Below, piece after piece: positions 1 through 5,067 of a stretch of 5,067 nucleotides of DNA. This stretch comes from Opitutus sp. GAS368 (GTDB lineage Bacteria > Verrucomicrobiota > Verrucomicrobiia > Opitutales > Opitutaceae), in the NCBI GenBank assembly GCA_945861235.1, contig CAMATV010000273.1, positions 1 through 5,067 of the forward strand, read 5' to 3'. A program made the position numbers and the translations under genes. A model generated the notes under the pieces. It searched no databases. It saw nothing but the letters and a program-made list of their open reading frames with translations, and was not told where the DNA came from. The number at the start of each line of letters is the position of its first letter. Position 1 is the first letter of the stretch.

Positions 1-624
1 GGGGTGGATGTTCCAGACTGCGGTGGCCTTGCGGCCTTTGAGAATGCCCGCGCTCACCATCACCCATTGGCCATGACAGATCGCGCAGGTCGGTTTGCCG
101 GCTTTCCACATCTCGCGGACAAACGCCTGCGCCAGAGGATCGGCGCGCAGCGCATCGGGATTCCAACAGCCGCCCGGGAAAATGCAGGCGTCGTAGTCGG
201 CCACCTTGGCCTCATCGAGAAAGCGGTCGATCTTGAGCCAGCCGGCGTTTTCCATGAGCCGGATCGCGAGTACGTGGGTGGCGCACTGCGCCGGAAAACG
301 CAGGCCGAGCGTCGGATGAAATTCGCCAATGCGCGGCGACACGACCTGCACCGTCGCCCCGTGCTCGGTGAGCCAGCGGATCGATCCCGTGATCTCCACT
401 TCCTCGACGCCGTTGGTGCAGCAGATCGCGATGGTCTTGCCCTTCAGCAGCGCGGGGTTGGATGGCGGATCAAAAAGAAAATGGTGCAGCTCGCGGTTCA
501 ACTCGCCGTCGGCCGTGGTGAGCAGCTCGGTCGAAATCGACGGTACGAGCGCCGGGGTCATCAAAGTCTGGGCTCGCAGAAGAGCGGCGTTGCGCAGAGG
601 AGCGGAGTCGGAGGAAGCGTTCAT
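1..624 (-). CDS. DJ-1/PfpI family protein (class I glutamine amidotransferase-like), 3' end beyond window
   Basis: The first 208 residues are present and the C-terminus is cut by the left edge. Residues 62-100 form the first strand and helix of the DJ-1/PfpI fold, with GVEEVE at 72-77; Glu74 matches the conserved acidic residue of PfpI. FPGG is at 149-152, and the nucleophile elbow AICHG at 181-185 gives Cys183 and His184. The following SAGILKGRKAT (191-201) is also typical of PfpI. The family includes cysteine peptidases, glyoxalase/deglycase-type enzymes and stress chaperones, so the substrate cannot be named. Two features are odd: about 60 residues precede the domain, and there are seven cysteines (68, 69, 114, 147, 153, 180, 183). 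The ATG at 624 has no clear Shine-Dalgarno. An in-frame ATG at 561 (Met22) and an upstream GTG are alternative starts. It lies downstream of the membrane-protein gene on the same strand but 509 bp away, so it is probably transcribed separately. Confidence 0.9.
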   Translation of the reverse strand, partial: MNASSDSAPLRNAALLRAQTLMTPALVPSISTELLTTADGELNRELHHFLFDPPSNPALLKGKTIAICCTNGVEEVEITGSIRWLTEHGATVQVVSPRIGEFHPTLGLRFPAQCATHVLAIRLMENAGWLKIDRFLDEAKVADYDACIFPGGCWNPDALRADPLAQAFVREMWKAGKPTCAICHGQWVMVSAGILKGRKATAVWNIHP

Positions 625-741
625 GGGAAAGGTGCAGTGAGTGGAGGCTCGCGGCGGGAGACTGGCAAGGGCGGCGGAGGTACGCGTCGGCGGCACGTGA
701 GACTTGAAAAATCCACAGAGGTGAGCGTGGTGCCTGCCGTG

Positions 742-758
742 TACATTCAGCGTGCCAA
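742..758 (-). promoter_or_regulatory. Weak sigma-54-like (-24/-12) promoter candidate upstream of the DJ-1/PfpI gene
   Basis: On the minus strand the site reads TTGGCACGCTGAATGTA. It has an exact TGGCACG -24 element, and a GT where the -12 GC is expected, at the correct 12-base spacing. It lies about 118 bases upstream of the ATG at 624. The -12 element is imperfect and no activator site was identified. The TTGGCA could equally be a sigma-70 -35 box, but no good -10 follows. The call is tentative. Confidence 0.2.
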
Positions 759-833
759 CCAACGAGAGCTGGTAACCCGTTATCTCGGTGGGCGGGTCGC
801 GTCTGCGGAGAAGCAGCGCGGTCGAAAACCACC

Positions 834-962
834 GGAGTTTCCCGCCGATTCAGGGCACCGCAGATTTCGGAGCGGACCACGCGAACCGATTTTACTTCCA
901 CAAAAAACCGGCACTCATTCCGAGTTCCTCAATCTGGGAGTCCTGAATCGGCGGGAACCTTC
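834..962. repeat. Long imperfect inverted repeat (potential ~130-nt hairpin)
   Basis: The 16 bases at 839-854 (TTCCCGCCGATTCAGG) are the exact reverse complement of 942-957. Pairing continues outward after one mismatch (834-837 with 959-962, including one G-U). It also continues inward with small bulges: 855-856 with 940-941, 858-859 with 937-938, 861-866 with 931-936, and 869-873 with 924-928. The unpaired centre is roughly 874-923. Either strand could fold into a long hairpin. Possible explanations are a REP- or MITE-like intergenic repeat, a structured transcript end, or a small structured RNA. Only one copy is in the window, so a repeat family cannot be shown from here. Confidence 0.75.
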
Positions 963-1079
963 TTGATCGCGCTCCGCGCTGTTTCCAATGAAGAGAGTTG
1001 GCGACGGGAGCCCGGAAGAGGCGAGCCCACGGGAAAAGCCGCACACGAGTGTTCCCGCGGAGCGAGGTTCGGCTGTTTG

Positions 1080-1106
1080 AAAAGCTACCGCTCAGAATTC
1101 TGCGGT
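1080..1106 (-). terminator. Terminator-like hairpin after the membrane-protein gene
   Basis: It begins 28 bases past the stop of the gene at 1134-2516. On the minus strand, ACCGC pairs with GCGGT across a 10-base centre that includes AGAATTCT, itself self-complementary and able to extend the stem with a two-base bulge. The hairpin is followed by TAGCTTTTC, a short run of four T. Position and orientation fit intrinsic termination, but the T-run is short and the stem only moderately strong. Confidence 0.45.
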
Positions 1107-1133
1107 GTCCCGTTGCCTCCCCCCACTGAGCGC

Positions 1134-2516
1134 CTACGCCGCGATCCACCGGAACACTGGCGGAAACGCGATCACCACAATCGCCGCCCACACCGCGTAT
1201 ACCGGCACGTAGGCCGTCTGCCACCGTTCAAGTTTTTGAAACGATCCGCGCCCGACCAAAAACCGGATGTAGAGCACGGCGGACCACGCCACATTGACCA
1301 GCAGAATGACGTTTTCACCGAGCGCAGCCACGCGGTTCGGGCTGAATCCGAATTCGTTGATCCGCGCGCCAATGGCCCCCAACGCGACCGCGTCGGCTAG
1401 CAACGCACCGACCAACAAAACGACCTGCACCCCATCGAACACCCCCGGCGGCGCCTGCGGGTCGCGGGCGGAGATGGCGTAGACCAGGAGCCCCAGCACC
1501 ACCACGAGGAGCAGATCGAAGCCGATGAGCATCTCGCGCTCGATGGCGACGCCCCGCCCCGACCACAGCAGCGTTCCCAAAAACGCGACGAGCATGGCGG
1601 CGAACAACGGCGTGAAGAGACGCGTCAGCATCGGTGCGAGACTTTCCCTTACGCCCTGTTTGGCCTCGACCAACCAGGAGGCGATCACGACTGCCCCGGC
1701 CGCGCCGCACGGTAACAGCCACGATTGGAAGAACGGCCCGGGATCGATCCCGATGCTCGTAAACGTGAGTGCCACGAACGCGCAGAGCACCCCGCCGCCG
1801 AGCGCGATCAGTACGAAATAGATGAAGAGCTCGCCCGAAAACCGAATGAAGTCCATGCGACCGCTCACCTGATTCCACCGACCGCCGGCGTAAGCGATCC
1901 CCACGCCCAGCCAGAGCGCGATCGGCAGGTGCAACGCCGTGAGCGGCTCGAAGCCGCGGGCCGAGCCGAACGCGGGCAGGTTGGCGAAAACCACTGCCCC
2001 GGCGAACGCCCCGGCCAGCCAGCCGACCGTGCGCATTGCGAGCCGTCGTTTCCAGACGAAGTATCCGATCAGACAGGACAGCACGAGGAGACTGGCGTTG
2101 CGCAGGTAGAAGTTCTTGTTGGCGTCGTCCGTGATCGAAATCCCGAAGAGCTCCGGCAGCTTGATCACCACGCCTGCCAGCACGGCGAAGCCGAAGGCGA
2201 CGATCGCGTCCTTGCGCGCCGCCGCGCGGCGTTCGACGGAATCGGTCGGGGCTACGACGAGCTGCTTCCAAACGTGATCGGAGCGCTCGCGCGCGAACTC
2301 CCGCGATCCCGTCTCGACGCTACTCATACGCAGCACCGCCACCAAAAATGCTTCCTCGGTGGCCAGCCCGGCGCGGCTGAGGTCCGCGATCTGCGCGCGG
2401 AGTTGGCCTTCCAACGTCGCGACCTCGCCGGCTTGGAGGGCTGACCGGCGGCGGACGGTGCTCCGCCATTGTGCGATCTGCTCCTCGAGTGATTTTGGAG
2501 AATGTTGGTCGGTCAT
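1134..2516 (-). CDS. Polytopic membrane protein with an N-terminal permease-prefix-like domain (DUF4153-like)
   Basis: The protein has 460 residues. Residues 8-88 are hydrophilic and helical: SLEEQIAQWRS, then an acidic LEGQLRAQIADL stretch, GLATEEAFLVAV at 50-61 and REFARERSDHVWKQLV at 72-87. This pattern resembles 'permease prefix domain 1', known at the N-terminus of permeases and membrane proteins often controlled by PadR regulators. About eleven hydrophobic segments follow (roughly 103-124, 137-155, 163-182, 193-211, 229-254, 265-284, 299-318, 329-349, 362-384, 398-420, 435-457). The body lacks ABC ATPase motifs and recalls DUF4153-type proteins; the function is unknown. Start choice: ATG at 2516 gives MTDQHSPKSL and has a GGAA about 10 bases upstream. 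The frame stays open to a TTG at 2579, but those extra residues look non-native. No PadR-like gene is adjacent in the window. The assignment rests on recalled family resemblance; the membrane topology is clear. Confidence 0.9.
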   Translation of the reverse strand: MTDQHSPKSLEEQIAQWRSTVRRRSALQAGEVATLEGQLRAQIADLSRAGLATEEAFLVAVLRMSSVETGSREFARERSDHVWKQLVVAPTDSVERRAAARKDAIVAFGFAVLAGVVIKLPELFGISITDDANKNFYLRNASLLVLSCLIGYFVWKRRLAMRTVGWLAGAFAGAVVFANLPAFGSARGFEPLTALHLPIALWLGVGIAYAGGRWNQVSGRMDFIRFSGELFIYFVLIALGGGVLCAFVALTFTSIGIDPGPFFQSWLLPCGAAGAVVIASWLVEAKQGVRESLAPMLTRLFTPLFAAMLVAFLGTLLWSGRGVAIEREMLIGFDLLLVVVLGLLVYAISARDPQAPPGVFDGVQVVLLVGALLADAVALGAIGARINEFGFSPNRVAALGENVILLVNVAWSAVLYIRFLVGRGSFQKLERWQTAYVPVYAVWAAIVVIAFPPVFRWIAA

Positions 2517-2674
2517 GGCTTCGTTTCCAATGGACACCGTTGACGGCGCATCCCTGGCGACCGTGGGTAAATGAGTCAACCGCGCGGCTGCCCTCGATCC
2601 CGCAAAACGCTGGTCTTTCTTCCTCCCATTCCCCTCGCCTAGGGCGAATACCTGTGCCTCGCTTCTAGCTCCCT
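2517..2674. other. Divergent intergenic region, presumed promoter area for both flanking genes
   Basis: These 158 bases lie between divergently transcribed genes, so both promoters should sit here or just inside. TTGACT (minus strand, 2574-2579) and TTGACG (plus strand, 2540-2545) resemble -35 boxes, but neither has a convincing -10 at 16-18 bases. A pyrimidine-rich tract on the plus strand (about 2611-2639) precedes the oxidase start. No operator palindrome was recognised. Confidence 0.4.
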
Positions 2675-4081
2675 GTGAACGATCCGCTGCTCGTCAACGA
2701 CCTCCATTCGGCGCTCAATCCCACCCGGGTCGCGTGCGTCCTCGCGCCCAGGGGAACAGCTGAAATTTCCGCTGCGGTCCACGCCGCAATTGCCGCCGGC
2801 GCACAGCTCGCGGTCAGCGGCGGTCGCCACGCCATGGGCGGGCAACAATTTGGCACCGGCACGTGGCTCCTTGATTTGCGCGGCCATTCCTCGATCCGGC
2901 AATTCGACGCCCGACGTGGCCTCGTCACCGTGGACGCTGGGATCGAATGGCCCGCCCTTATCGCCGGATGCGCCGCGCTCCAATCTCCGGACGCCGCCAC
3001 CACGTGGGGCATCCGCCAAAAACAAACCGGCGCCGACCGTCTCACGCTCGGCGGTGCCCTCGCCGCGAACATCCACGGTCGTGGCCTTCGACTACCGCCC
3101 ATCGTCGGTGACGTCGAGGCGTTCACTCTCATCGGTCCCGACGGTCTCGCGCGCCCATGTTCACGTGACGAAAACGCCGACCTCTTCCGCCTCGCGATCG
3201 GCGGCTACGGGTTGTTCGGCGTCATCGCCGAGGTGACGCTCCGCCTCATGCCGCGGGTGCCCGTGCAACGCAGCGTGGAGATATTGACCCTCGACGAACT
3301 CGTGCGCGTGCCCGAAGAGCGCGACACCACCGACTGGCTTTTCGGCGACTTCCAATATTCCATCGATGAAAACTCGCCCGACTTCCTGCAACGCGGCGTG
3401 TTCTCGGCCTACCGCCGATGCGACGAACCGCCCGCAGAACTCGCGGCCCAGCGCCAATTGCGTGAGTCCGACTGGGAGGAGCTGCTGTGGCTCGCCCACA
3501 CTGACCGCGCGAAAGTCTGGGAAGTTTACTCCGGCTTCTACCGCGCCACGCACGGTCAACGCTACTGGAGCGACACTCATCAGCTCAGCGTTTACCCCGA
3601 TCACTATCACACCGCGCTGGACCGCCGCCTCGGTTCACCGTGTCCGTGCAGCGAAATGATTTCCGAGCTCTACGTTCCTCGAGGCCTCCTCCGCGAGTTT
3701 ATGGGCCGGGCCGGCGACTTGCTCCGCTCCGGCGAAACGCCCGTCATCTACGGCACCATCCGGCTCATCGAGCGCGACACCGAGACCCTGCTCGCGTGGG
3801 CGCGCGAACCGTGGGCCTGCATCATCTTCAATCTCCATTGCGAACACACGCCCGCCGGTTTGGCGCGCGCCGCTGCCGCCTTCCGCGCCCTGATCGACTT
3901 GGCGCTGGCCCTCGGCGGCAGTTACTACCTCACCTACCACCGCTGGGCCAACCGCACCCAAGTCGAGGCCGCTCACCCACGTTTCCGCGAATTTCTCGCC
4001 GAGAAAAAAGCTCGCGACCCCGGCGAGATCTTCAGCAGCGACTGGTATCGCCATCACCGCGATCTTTTCGCCGCCCCGTGA
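2675..4081 (+). CDS. FAD-linked oxidase/dehydrogenase (PCMH-type FAD-binding domain)
   Basis: The protein has 468 residues and looks complete. The FAD_binding_4 domain covers about residues 15-195. NPTRVA is at 15-20. The pyrophosphate loop SGGRHAMGGQ is at 48-57, with His52 where family members such as alditol oxidase attach FAD covalently. VDAGIEWPAL is at 86-95, LTLGGALAANIHGRG at 123-137 and GGYGLFGVIAEVTLRL at 176-191. The C-terminal substrate-domain region (about 196-468) carries SEMISELYVP (326-335), NLHCEH (386-391) and YYLTYHRWA (417-425). Such enzymes oxidise sugars, lactones, sterol-like or other alcohols; the substrate is unknown. No signal peptide or membrane segment was seen, so it is probably cytoplasmic. 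Start: GTG at 2675 is fixed closely, because an in-frame TAG lies at 2666-2668. No Shine-Dalgarno is visible. The stop overlaps the next gene's start in GTGA, indicating a two-gene operon. Confidence 0.93.
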   Translation: MNDPLLVNDLHSALNPTRVACVLAPRGTAEISAAVHAAIAAGAQLAVSGGRHAMGGQQFGTGTWLLDLRGHSSIRQFDARRGLVTVDAGIEWPALIAGCAALQSPDAATTWGIRQKQTGADRLTLGGALAANIHGRGLRLPPIVGDVEAFTLIGPDGLARPCSRDENADLFRLAIGGYGLFGVIAEVTLRLMPRVPVQRSVEILTLDELVRVPEERDTTDWLFGDFQYSIDENSPDFLQRGVFSAYRRCDEPPAELAAQRQLRESDWEELLWLAHTDRAKVWEVYSGFYRATHGQRYWSDTHQLSVYPDHYHTALDRRLGSPCPCSEMISELYVPRGLLREFMGRAGDLLRSGETPVIYGTIRLIERDTETLLAWAREPWACIIFNLHCEHTPAGLARAAAAFRALIDLALALGGSYYLTYHRWANRTQVEAAHPRFREFLAEKKARDPGEIFSSDWYRHHRDLFAAP

Positions 4082-4704
4082 AGCTCCACGAGCCCGCCAC
4101 GTTTTGGACCGACTGCGCGCTCGCCCTGTGGAGCGCCGGACTCGGCGGCGCGCTCGCCCGCCACGCGCCCTCACCGTGCCCGGAGACCCTTGGCTGGTGG
4201 ATCGGCGGCTTCGCCACATCGGCCCTCGCCGCTGCCGCCGGCGCTGTTCATCACGGGCTGGGCCACACCTTGCCACCGTCGGCCAACCGCCTCTGCTGGC
4301 ACCTCGCCTTACTCAGCCTCGTCGCCACCGGTCTGTGTCTGATTCAAGTCGCAGCGACGACCGCCCTGATAGGTACCGTCCTCGTTTTGGCGAAATTTGC
4401 CGCGTGGATCATCGCCGCGCTCTTTGCGTATGCCACCCTGCGCACGGGTCGGTTCTCCACCGCGATCTGGGCCTACGGTCTTGGCCAGTTGCTGGTGCTG
4501 GCCGCTGCTATTTACGCCCGCGATGCGCATTCGCCCGACCATTTTGTTTGGCTCGCCGCAGCCGTGGCGACTTCAGCCTTGGCGGCCATCGGGCAACACC
4601 AACGCATCGGCCTAAGCCTGAGCTTTAACCACAACGATCTCTACCATGTCATCCAGTTCGTCGCCCAAGGTTTGTTTTATCTCGGAGCCGCAACGTGGCG
4701 GTGA
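4078..4704 (+). CDS. Seven-TM membrane protein, DUF6962-like
   Basis: The protein has 208 residues starting VKLHEPATFWTD. Hydrophobic segments lie at about 9-28, 40-58, 72-92, 98-120, 128-147, 154-172 and 188-205, giving seven helices. Polar residues conserved-looking within the membrane are Asp12, GAVHHG (56-60; His58 and His59), His75 and FNHNDLYHVIQ (183-193; His185, Asp187 and His190). The last motif resembles what I recall of DUF6962 proteins. Seven helices with buried His and Asp also recall the CREST hydrolase superfamily (alkaline ceramidase and relatives), but that link is speculative. The frame stays open upstream inside the oxidase gene, but that part is Arg-rich shadow sequence. 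The GTG at 4078 overlaps the oxidase stop (GTGA) and has no Shine-Dalgarno of its own, so translation is probably coupled to the oxidase. The function is unknown; an inner-membrane location is clear. Confidence 0.85.
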   Translation: MKLHEPATFWTDCALALWSAGLGGALARHAPSPCPETLGWWIGGFATSALAAAAGAVHHGLGHTLPPSANRLCWHLALLSLVATGLCLIQVAATTALIGTVLVLAKFAAWIIAALFAYATLRTGRFSTAIWAYGLGQLLVLAAAIYARDAHSPDHFVWLAAAVATSALAAIGQHQRIGLSLSFNHNDLYHVIQFVAQGLFYLGAATWR

Positions 4705-4833
4705 GTGCGCGTGGCCGCCGGCCTCGTCCGCTCATTATTTCGAAAACGCAGCCGTTCGTAAAATCGCCGGGCCCGCTCGTTACTCTCCCAGCCGCCTCCC
4801 GACCCGCGTGCCCGCGCCAACCGAATGTCCGTC
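4705..4833. other. Convergent intergenic region
   Basis: These 129 bases lie between two converging genes and should contain both transcript ends. Only weak hairpins are visible: GGCC-GCC-GGCC at 4713-4723 on the plus strand, and on the minus strand AACG-GCTG-CGTT around 4743-4754 followed by TTCG. Neither has a proper T-run, so no terminator is called. No gene was seen. Confidence 0.5.
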
Positions 4834-5067
4834 CTACTTCCCGCTGCCTAACGCGCGCTCCAGCCGCTCGGCGATTTGGCCGCGGTTTACTGGCTGCATC
4901 AACCACGCATCGACGCGGGCCGTGAGCTCCGAGCCGGGGGACAGCAAGATCGCCTTGCCGGCGCGCGTGAACGGCTCGGCCATCGTGCCCGCCAATTCTG
5001 GATACCGCCCGGTTTGCAGCCTCACTTCGATGCCGTCGGTCATCATGACATCCGCCCGACCGGCGAT
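4834..5067 (-). CDS. Periplasmic solute-binding-fold protein, cyclohexadienyl dehydratase (PheC)-like, C-terminal part
   Basis: Only the last 77 residues are present; the N-terminus, including any signal peptide, lies beyond the right edge. The frame is open through the window end and reads IAGRADVMMTDGIEV, then LQTGRYPEL, KAILLSP and a VDAWL helix, ending in a TAG at 4834-4836. The 'G-ADVM-TD-EV--Q---hP-L' pattern followed by 'KA-LL' is characteristic of the SBP_bac_3 fold and especially of cyclohexadienyl dehydratase PheC, a periplasmic enzyme that converts prephenate or arogenate to phenylpyruvate or phenylalanine. An amino-acid ABC-transporter binding protein is the main alternative. The ATG at 5046 is internal, not the start, because conserved residues continue upstream of it. 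It converges on the 7-TM gene and looks unrelated to it. Confidence 0.8.
   Translation of the reverse strand: MAGRADVMMTDGIEVRLQTGRYPELAGTMAEPFTRAGKAILLSPGSELTARVDAWLMQPVNRGQIAERLERALGSGK

Larger units (their letters stand above)
625..1133. other. Intergenic region without a credible gene, rich in inverted repeats
   Basis: These 509 bases separate two minus-strand genes. Open frames cross the region on both strands, but their translations are rich in Arg, Gly and Ser with no recognisable motif, and each runs into or antisense to a flanking gene. The region holds a terminator-like hairpin just after the membrane-protein gene, a long imperfect inverted repeat at 834-962, and a smaller 6-bp inverted repeat (CGGGAA at 1030-1035 with TTCCCG at 1052-1057). 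The leader of the DJ-1/PfpI gene occupies the left part. No tRNA-like or rRNA-like sequence was seen. Confidence 0.7.

Noticed and set aside
470..901. 143-codon minus-strand frame
   Set aside because: It is a frame-shifted shadow of the DJ-1/PfpI coding sequence with a low-complexity, Arg-rich translation.
4..966. 320-codon open frame on the plus strand
   Set aside because: It runs antisense to the DJ-1/PfpI gene and then across the gap. Its translation is Arg/Gly-rich without motifs, while the opposite strand carries clear PfpI motifs.
892..1224. 110-codon minus-strand frame crossing the gap
   Set aside because: It overlaps the 3' end of the membrane-protein gene in another frame, is Arg-rich, and shows no recognisable domain or ribosome-binding site.
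1315..2271. 318-codon minus-strand frame inside the membrane-protein gene
   Set aside because: It is an Arg-rich alternative frame of a well-supported membrane protein; a codon-bias artefact of high GC.
1725..2444. 239-codon plus-strand frame
   Set aside because: It is antisense to the membrane-protein gene, charged and motif-free.
3640..4077. Upstream extension of the 7-TM gene within the oxidase gene
   Set aside because: The frame is open but the translation is Arg/Pro-rich shadow sequence; the hydrophobic protein begins at the GTG at 4078.
3635..4276. 213-codon minus-strand frame
   Set aside because: It is antisense to the oxidase and the 7-TM gene, with an Arg/Gly-rich start; a shadow.
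4771..4833. Intrinsic terminator for the PheC-like gene
   Set aside because: Only GC palindromes without a usable loop and no T-run were found.

Overview
The window is GC-rich bacterial DNA with strong codon bias, which throws long shadow reading frames opposite the real genes. The look of the genes and the family mix suggest a high-GC bacterium, possibly Verrucomicrobiota (Opitutaceae-like). That is an impression from composition only; there is no marker gene here to prove it. No RNA genes, CRISPR arrays, transposases or phage genes were seen.

Layout, left to right. (1) 1-624, minus: the first 208 residues of a DJ-1/PfpI-family (class I glutamine amidotransferase-like) protein; its C-terminus lies beyond the left edge. 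(2) 625-1133: about 0.5 kb without a credible gene. It holds a long imperfect inverted repeat (834-962), a terminator-like hairpin (1080-1106) and a weak sigma-54-like promoter candidate (742-758). (3) 1134-2516, minus: a 460-residue integral membrane protein with about 11 membrane segments and a soluble N-terminal domain resembling 'permease prefix domain 1'. (4) 2517-2674: short divergent intergenic region. (5) 2675-4081, plus: a complete FAD-linked oxidase/dehydrogenase with a PCMH-type FAD domain. (6) 4078-4704, plus: a 7-TM membrane protein resembling DUF6962, whose GTG start overlaps the oxidase stop in a GTGA. (7) 4705-4833: convergent intergenic region. (8) 4834-5067, minus: the C-terminal 77 residues of a periplasmic solute-binding-fold protein resembling cyclohexadienyl dehydratase (PheC).

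The only clear two-gene unit is the flavin oxidase and the overlapping 7-TM protein, which are probably translationally coupled. Whether they work together chemically, for example on a lipid-like or membrane-bound substrate, is inference. The other genes look like unrelated single-gene units. No defence system, biosynthetic cluster or other obviously new system is visible; the oxidase/7-TM pair and the long inverted repeat are the parts most worth a second look.
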